Below, one piece after another: positions 58,351-64,000 of a stretch of DNA of 64,000 nucleotides (positions within the stretch are counted from its first letter, which is position 1; each line of letters opens with the position of its first letter). The notes below the pieces were generated by a model. It was not told where the DNA came from and made no database searches. It saw only the letters and a list, made by a program, of their open reading frames with translations. Origin of the DNA: Chiridota heheva (Eukaryota > Echinodermata > Holothuroidea > Apodida > Chiridotidae); contig JAIGNY010001444.1 of the NCBI GenBank assembly GCA_020152595.1, forward strand, positions 253,501 to 317,500, in the 5' to 3' direction. Made by a program: the position numbers and the translations under genes.

Positions 58351-60039
58351 ACTATTGAGTGGATAAGTTGTTTACAGAACCAAGTAACCACTCCGATTAA
58401 GAAAATAAGCCGCACCCACCATAGCAATGCGGTAATTAGGCGAGGCAAACAAACTTGTGACTTCAAATCCACAATCATGATATGACCAATGCATTGACAT
58501 TTAGATGTTCATGTGACCTGCTGCAAGTTTTGATCCATTTAGGGCACATCTTCAGATCTCTAAAGTTTTTAGCAAAAGCAGTAAACAAAATTCCATTTGC
58601 TAAACGTTCTGGGTAACGGGAATCGGATCTAAAAAGCCCATAGCAGGCCCGTAGGCACAATTTTTGTTCACCTTGTCGTCACTCAGTCTGTGTGTTAAGC
58701 ATGTTAAGCCTTACTGTGTGTACAGAAATTTGTTTTGTGCAGTATATTGCATTGACTGCAGGAGCGTGACCCGCTAGCTAGCTGTGCCAGTACTGCTTAT
58801 TATTTGTGCCCCACTTAGTTACGTAGATTTTGTTGCTAATTGAAAGAAAACTTATGTATTCATTGGCTGGAGTGTTAAAATACCGACGGGCACATATGCT
58901 AATCGAGCTTGATATCCCATTTTGGATTTCTGCCAATGTGTAGTCAAATTGTGGTATAGCACTTCTTGATAGTTCATAGCTCGCTAATTCATTGGGCTCT
59001 AACTTGGTTTTAAAAAATATTGAAAGCTCAAGAATGGCTAAAATAACCTGAATAGGCTATTTAAACCATATAATGTGATTGAGGCTGGCTCTAAAATTAC
59101 CAAAGTCATTAAGAATTTTCGTCCCTTAGACCCTTCCAACCCGACACCCTCGATTTTCTCAAAAGCAGGGGTAATCCACACCATGCAGCCCGAGACTCTT
59201 CACAATTTATTGACTAGCAACCAGCTATTGTTACACCATACACAACACAGGGGTAATCTATACCTTCTTAACTGACAGCGTCTTCATAGTCTATTCCCAG
59301 TTCACTAGTTAGCAACCACCCACTGTTACACTGTACATAATAGGTCATTCATCTGGGGCTCAAACCACTTAACTGCTGTTCAGTGAAGCAAATCAGATTA
59401 GTCATTTGCTGAGCCTAAATATAAATATACATTATATGCTTGGGAGGACTTTATGCAAAATTCATGAAAGATTGATGGCCCATTTCTCCTAAAGATGTTT
59501 ATTTCCTCATGGTATAAATAACTCACTGATGAAAAATACCTTTCAAAATCTGCATGAGTCCTCTGTCACATTACAAGCATCACCTGTTCACAAGGAGTCT
59601 TTTTGTTTTGCGTGCAGATGATAGAAGTCTGTAATTACCGATGCATAAAATCACTGTTATTTGTAATGGGTATCTTAAAGGATTAGTTCAGGGTTCAAGT
59701 AAGTCCAGGAATGTGTTATAGATATATTTTGTTATAATGATTGCCACTTGGAAGTGTATTTGTGGGAAATTGTTATTGATTAATTCATTAATTGTGATAA
59801 CTAATTTTATATATATTAGCAATATGAGGAAAATATGCCATACCTAAATTCATGTCTTTTTGCAAGGATATAAAATCCATCTTGATTTTATACAAAAGTA
59901 TTTTGCTGTTGGTATGTCCTGTTTATGATTTCTATTTCACTTAAAAGCAAACATTCTTATTAAAGATTGCATCATATTGTTGTTAAGGCTTAAGTTTTGT
60001 AGGCTTACTTGAAAAACAGTTTTCACATATACAAACGAT
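58351..60039. other. Intergenic, no gene seen
   Basis: Mostly unique. A short duplicated phrase (AGCAACCAGCTATTGTTACA and AGCAACCACCCACTGTTACA) is at 59,217 and 59,312. No protein recognised. Confidence 0.4.
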
Positions 60040-60912
60040 ATTAAAGCTCCCATATGCGTGGATCAAGGAGGGGGGCACTGCCCCTGGTCTTAGAGTAAGA
60101 GGCAGAAAAAAAACCTTTTGAAATTATGCGGTCGGGACAGGGTGCACGGGTACAGGAGGTGCTCTTGAAAGTTGAGGGCGGACCTGGTGGAACAGGACCT
60201 GTCTGCCCTTTTAAAACTAATTTGAAATTACTAGGTCATTCTTGAAGCTTGAAAACAAGTAGAAATCCACTCACACACAAATACTACATAATACATACTG
60301 TAGAGGTTGTCACATACATTTAGTATTTATTTGACACAATTAAAGCATGTCATTTTACCAGGGGCACCAACACCGAGGGTAGTGGTGGGAGAAGGCATGC
60401 CCTCAATAATTTTCTAAGCAGCAATTTTCAAAAAGAAGCCTTTTACCTTTTCTCTCGATGGGTAATTGTCAACATTGTTCCTGGCACCTCATTATTTAAA
60501 TCCATAGGCAGAATTTGTGTACCGAAAGTGGGGTAAGTCAGAAGTGGGTGTGTGTGCGGGGAGGGTAGGGGGACAAAAGCTCCCATTTTTGGGGGGTAAC
60601 ATCACCATACAAAAGTACCTATTTTTTTTTTTTTTAGGGGGGGGGGGTGATATCACCATACAAAAGTACCCATTTGGACAAAAAGTGAGGGTGGGGAAGT
60701 GCCCCCTTGCTCTCCCAAATCATGCCTAAGCCCAAAGCATATGTGTAGGAACCATGGGCAGGAGCACGTTTCTTCCACAATTTCACTGACAAGAGTGCCC
60801 CTTTTTTAGAATGAAAAGTGCCTCTCAATTACTGTAAAAAAACCATGAACTTGATATTCTGCTCCCTCCCCCTTGCCCCAAGTTCCTTCCGACACCCCTG
60901 GCACTTTGGGTC
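60040..60912 (-). repeat. Dispersed ~800-bp element, copy 2 (inverted)
   Basis: Its reverse complement follows the order of 13,586-14,395: GGTGTCGGAAGGAACTTGGG, then ...GGGCCATTGGC-like middle, TGACATGCTTTAATTGTGTC, GATTTCTACTTGTTTTCAAG and the GGGCAGACAGGTCC units. The middle holds G-rich runs at 60,590 and 60,635 with a duplicated TATCACCATACAAAAGTACC phrase. No coding capacity. Confidence 0.62.
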
Positions 60913-61019
60913 CCATAACAAAGCTATTGCAGTGTCATTGTTCAGGGCTAGACCCAAATTGATATTGTCCAGGAGGGCCTGTAAGGTTTACCCACCCTTC
61001 CAGGTCCAACCTTTGGTTG

Positions 61020-61330
61020 CGCCACTATTAATCAAACTTGTTTTCCTTTCCTAACAACCCCAGCCTACCCAATGTAGCTCTCCACCAACAAAAGCAATCT
61101 TATACCCAGCTGCAAAACATATATTGAGCTACTACATCATTTATGTTCAAGCATCACCTTGATATTAAAGCTCCCGCTTGCATTTCCCCCCAAAATAAAC
61201 ATCAAACATTCTTTCGTGTATTTTTTTCTAACAACCCCAGCCTACTCGAATTAACTACCCACCAACCAAAAAAAAAGGCTTGTAATCACCCCAAAATAGA
61301 TATTGAGCTACTACATCATTCATGTTCTAG
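61020..61330. repeat. ~180-bp direct duplication
   Basis: CTAACAACCCCAGCCTACYC at 61,051 and 61,229, and TATTGAGCTACTACATCATT at 61,122 and 61,301, mark two diverged copies. Non-coding. Confidence 0.7.
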
Positions 61331-61870
61331 TAATAATATACATAGTGGGCAGGGCTTAATATGATTTCACTGAAAAAAGCTTAGAAATATGATATCTCAA
61401 GAGCAATAAACTGGATTAACGTCATGTGTGGTACACAGATTGCCCATATGGTCTGCAAGTGTGTCCCATTGTTTTTGTTTTGGTGGTGATGTCATTTATA
61501 TGAATGAGTGGTTGGGACTTCATGCAAAAATTGTGAAGAAATGGATAAATGTGCGAGCGTATGTCCATTTTGCATCATACTGGGCATGACGATATTGTTG
61601 ATTATTGTGTACATGCTTGTGTTATCAACAGATGTCATTAATATGCATGGTGGGCACTATGTGGAAGTGATCAAAAAAAATTGAAAACACCATATCTCAT
61701 CAAACGGTATAGCAGACTTATGCCATATGTGGTACACAGATGAGATATGGTCTGTAAATATGTTCTAATGTTGTGGTTGTGATTCATGAATATTAAGGAG
61801 TAGGCGGGGCCTACTGCAGGTTCTTTAAATCGGATAAATGAGCAACTATTTTTGCATCATACTTGCTATG
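61331..61870. repeat. ~300-bp repeat related to the 31.6-33.2 kb array, about 2 units
   Basis: GTGGGCAGGGCTTAATATGA (61,346), AAACTGGATTAACGTCATGT, GTGGTACACAGAT (61,429 and 61,729) and AGTAGGCGGGGCCTACTGC (61,799) repeat the vocabulary of 31,621-33,230. Confidence 0.75.
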
Positions 61871-62440
61871 ATAAAAAAATTAATATATAAGAAAATAATG
61901 ATAATTTTAAAAACAATTAAAAAAAGCCTGCTATGATAATGTTGTTATCTCATCACCCACATATACATATATGTGGAGATAAGATATTGTAGTCACTTTG
62001 CTGTATAGACAAATTACTGCCTATACCTCCTACACTGCATGGCCACCCACTTGATATAAGGGGGCTGGTGGGGCCCTCCAGGGGGTTTCATATGATGACC
62101 TTATATTAAGGGTTAAGGGTCGTAAGTTTTTGGAACTTGACAAAATTTGATGATTTTTGTGTCTGTCTGTGTGTTTGCGTGTGCGTATGCAACAATTAAT
62201 TTTGTGTCGCGTTTAACTCGCCAAGGTTTTAGGGTACAAGGTCAGAGGTCAAATGGGGCAAGTTTTTGGAGATGGCTGTATCTTTTGAAGGAATTTATTG
62301 GTATCTTTACACATTGCATAGGTGGGTAGGATTTAGCATTCTAACAAAACTTTAAAGTAATTGGACATAGGTGGGTAGGATTTAGCATTCTAACAAAACT
62401 TTAAAATAATTGGACACAATGTTAAAGTTCATGGGTCAAA
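61871..62440. other. Intergenic lead-in to the right-hand array
   Basis: A 49-bp phrase (CATAGGTGGGTAGGATTTAG plus CATTCTAACAAAACTTTAAA) is duplicated in tandem at 62,318 and 62,367. AGGTCAGAGGTCA at 62,239-62,251 shows that the AGGTCA vocabulary starts here. No gene seen. Confidence 0.5.
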
Positions 62441-62695
62441 GGTCAAATAAGTTCTTTTTACGCAAAATTTTGCAGATTCCTAAACTCAAAAAGTACAAGA
62501 CCTATATCAACGCTATAGTTGTACCATGACACCTTCATACATGAATTTGTGTCCCGTATAGACTCTGGGGTCAAAAGGTTCCATTGCCCCCTATATTTAT
62601 GGAATGGTAAGTGCGATGTGAGCATGAATGGTGTCATACAGTAGAGTTCGATAAATGTGAAAAATTTCAGAAGTTATTTCAGTGATTAGGGTTAG

Positions 62696-62708
62696 AGGTC
62701 AGAGGTCA
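62696..62708 (+). promoter_or_regulatory. DR1-type nuclear receptor half-site pair (one of several)
   Basis: AGGTCA G AGGTCA, two perfect half sites spaced by one base, the binding pattern of RXR/HNF4/COUP-TF-type receptors. Similar perfect or near-perfect pairs are at 62,239-62,251 and, with A as spacer, 62,847-62,859 and 63,146-63,158; GGGTCA-type variants recur in each unit. Binding is not shown, and these may be incidental to the repeat. Confidence 0.4.
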
Positions 62709-63336
62709 AATATGTGATTTTCGGGGTTATTATGTACTAATTTGTACAATTTTGCAGCATTTTAAATTCAAAAAGTACAAGACCTATATCAACCCTATGT
62801 TGCACCATGACACCTTGGTACATAAATCTACGTCTCGTAAATTCTGAGGTCAAAGGTCACCGAGGTATTGACCTTTTTTCACAATTTCTTATATTTATGG
62901 AATCGTAAGTGTGACGTGAGCATGAATGCTGTCATACAGTAGGGTGTGATAAATATAAAAACTTTCAGAAGTTATTTCAGTGATAAGGGTCAGAGGTCAA
63001 GTATGTGATTTTAGGAGTAATTATGTACTAATTTGTACATTTTCGCAGAATTTTAAACTAAAAAAGTACAAGAACTATACCAACCTTATGTTGTACCATG
63101 ACACCTTGGTACATGAATTTGTGCCATGTAGACTCAAGGGTCAAAAGGTCAAAGGTCACAGAGCTATTGATTTTTTTTACACCATTCTCCCTTTAGTGAT
63201 GGAATGGTGAGTGTGACGTGAGCATGAATGATATCATACAGTAGGGTATGATAAATGTGAAAAATTTCAGAAGTTTTTTTCAGTGATTAGGGTCAGAGGT
63301 CAGAAGTCAAATATGTGATTTTAGGGGTAATTATGT

Positions 63337-63641
63337 CAGGGAGACTGGTAGCTCAGTTGTTAGACTTAGATGCTGGAGGTACCGGGTTCAAGCCCTGGTC
63401 AGGTCTAACCCATTTTTCTACATGCAGACAGATACGCCAATCATCAAAGCAGAAGTATGTTGTTTGCAGCTCCTGCTCCAAATTCAGCTGTTGAGAGAAA
63501 TGGCAATGGTTGAATGGCGCTTGCCGTCCTTCGGAGGGGATGTTAAGCTGTCGGTCCGAATGGTAGGACAGTCACACCCTACCTGGTTCTCTAAACACTA
63601 TTCGAGAGGGAAACGTGAAAACACTGCGTTCATTCATTCAT
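63337..63641 (+). mobile_element. tRNA-derived SINE inserted in the 299-bp array
   Basis: The head is tRNA-like: an A-box region TGGTAGCTCAGTTGTTAG (63,346-63,363) and a B box GGTTCAAGCCC (63,385-63,395), correctly spaced for RNA polymerase III. A non-tRNA body follows, and the tail is (ATTC)n (about 63,629-63,642). The flanking array breaks at ATTATGT and resumes at TTTGTGCCATG, so ~120 bp of the unit were lost at insertion. No cloverleaf tRNA gene is intact. Confidence 0.75.
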
Positions 63642-64000
63642 TTTGTGCCATGCAGACTTGGAGGTCGAATGTCCAAGGTCACAGAGCTATTGATCTTTTT
63701 TACACCATTTTCCCCTATAGTGATGGAATTGTAAGTGTGATGTGAGCATGAATGATGTCATACAGTAGGGTATGGTAAATGTGAAAATTTTTAGAAGTTA
63801 TTTCAGTCATAAGGGTCAGAGGTCAAATATGTAATTTTAGGGGGTAATTTTGTTCTAATTTGTACAGTATTTGTACCACTTTAAATTCCGTAATTGCAAG
63901 ACCTATACCAAGCCTATGTTGTACCATGATACCATGGTACATGAAATTGTGTCCTGTAGACTCTGGGGTCAAAAGGTCAAAGGTCTGTTTGTACTCGCAT

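Larger units (their letters stand above)
62441..64000. repeat. ~299-bp tandem repeat, about 5 units, continuing past the window
   Basis: GTGAGCATGAATG recurs at about 62,617, 62,916, 63,216 and 63,744 (period ~299; the last interval is lengthened by a SINE). Each unit carries CATACAGTAGRGTWYGATAA, AAATTTCAGAAGTTATTTCA, a GGGTCAGAGGTCA phrase, AAAAAGTACAAGACCTATA, ACCATGACACCTTGGTACAT and an AGGTCAAAGGTCA phrase. Non-coding. Confidence 0.88.

Noticed and set aside
63346-63410. Functional tRNA gene
   Set aside because: A and B boxes are present, but there is no paired acceptor stem or clean anticodon arm, and a SINE body and (ATTC)n tail follow.

Overview
The window looks like nuclear DNA of a marine invertebrate animal. 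It is AT-rich, has no long clean genes, and is crowded with minisatellites, decayed non-LTR retrotransposons, a tRNA-derived SINE, MITE-like elements and microsatellites. The phylum cannot be fixed from the sequence; an echinoderm or other non-vertebrate deuterostome is my first guess and a lophotrochozoan is the alternative. I see no bacterial operon, CRISPR array, rRNA or stand-alone tRNA gene. Most long open frames lie inside tandem arrays whose unit length is a multiple of three (27, 21, 33, 18/21 and 24 bp) and are by-products of that period.

Layout. 1-1,855: 27-bp minisatellite entering from the left edge. 3.8-4.6 kb: 28-bp array. 8.2-8.55 kb: 21-bp array. 9.1-12.05 kb and 15.4-21.45 kb: two decayed LINEs of one I-like family (zinc-knuckle ORF1, then endonuclease-RT-RNase H ORF2). 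The first has lost its endonuclease and most of its RT. The second carries a nested CR1/L2-like LINE tail. A truncated third copy lies at 53.88-54.40 kb. 12.9-14.9 kb: a ~290-bp repeat interrupted by an ~800-bp dispersed element whose inverted partner is at 60.0-60.9 kb. 23.0-23.9 kb and 34.0-37.0 kb: two copies of a dispersed repeat, one carrying about 71 copies of a 33-bp minisatellite. 28.76-29.09 kb: a near-palindromic fold-back element. 31.6-33.2 kb: a ~300-bp tandem repeat, with kin at 61.3-61.9 kb.

38.7-42.5 kb and 48.06-50.5 kb hold the most interesting structures. Two copies of one non-autonomous element share subterminal inverted repeats, a central GCCATGTGGGACAT minisatellite, a 3' hairpin and a CTRR-like end. 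This matches the architecture of Helitron/Helentron-derived HINE or 'pearl' elements. One copy interrupts an 18/21-bp array without a target duplication; the other is itself interrupted by a minus-strand LINE. At 51.95-57.13 kb there is a ~5.2-kb unit with ~145-bp terminal inverted repeats, bordered on both sides by TA-dinucleotide arrays and containing unusual palindrome-rich internal repeats. From 62.2 kb to the right edge runs a ~299-bp array carrying DR1-type AGGTCA direct repeats, interrupted by a tRNA-like SINE.

Host genes. Only weak evidence exists. Three short plus-strand segments (24,343-24,451; 42,807-42,838; 43,485-43,549) have splice-like borders, and their phases agree. They could be exons of one coiled-coil-like gene with long introns, but this is unproven. 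Nothing in the window forms a functional gene system.
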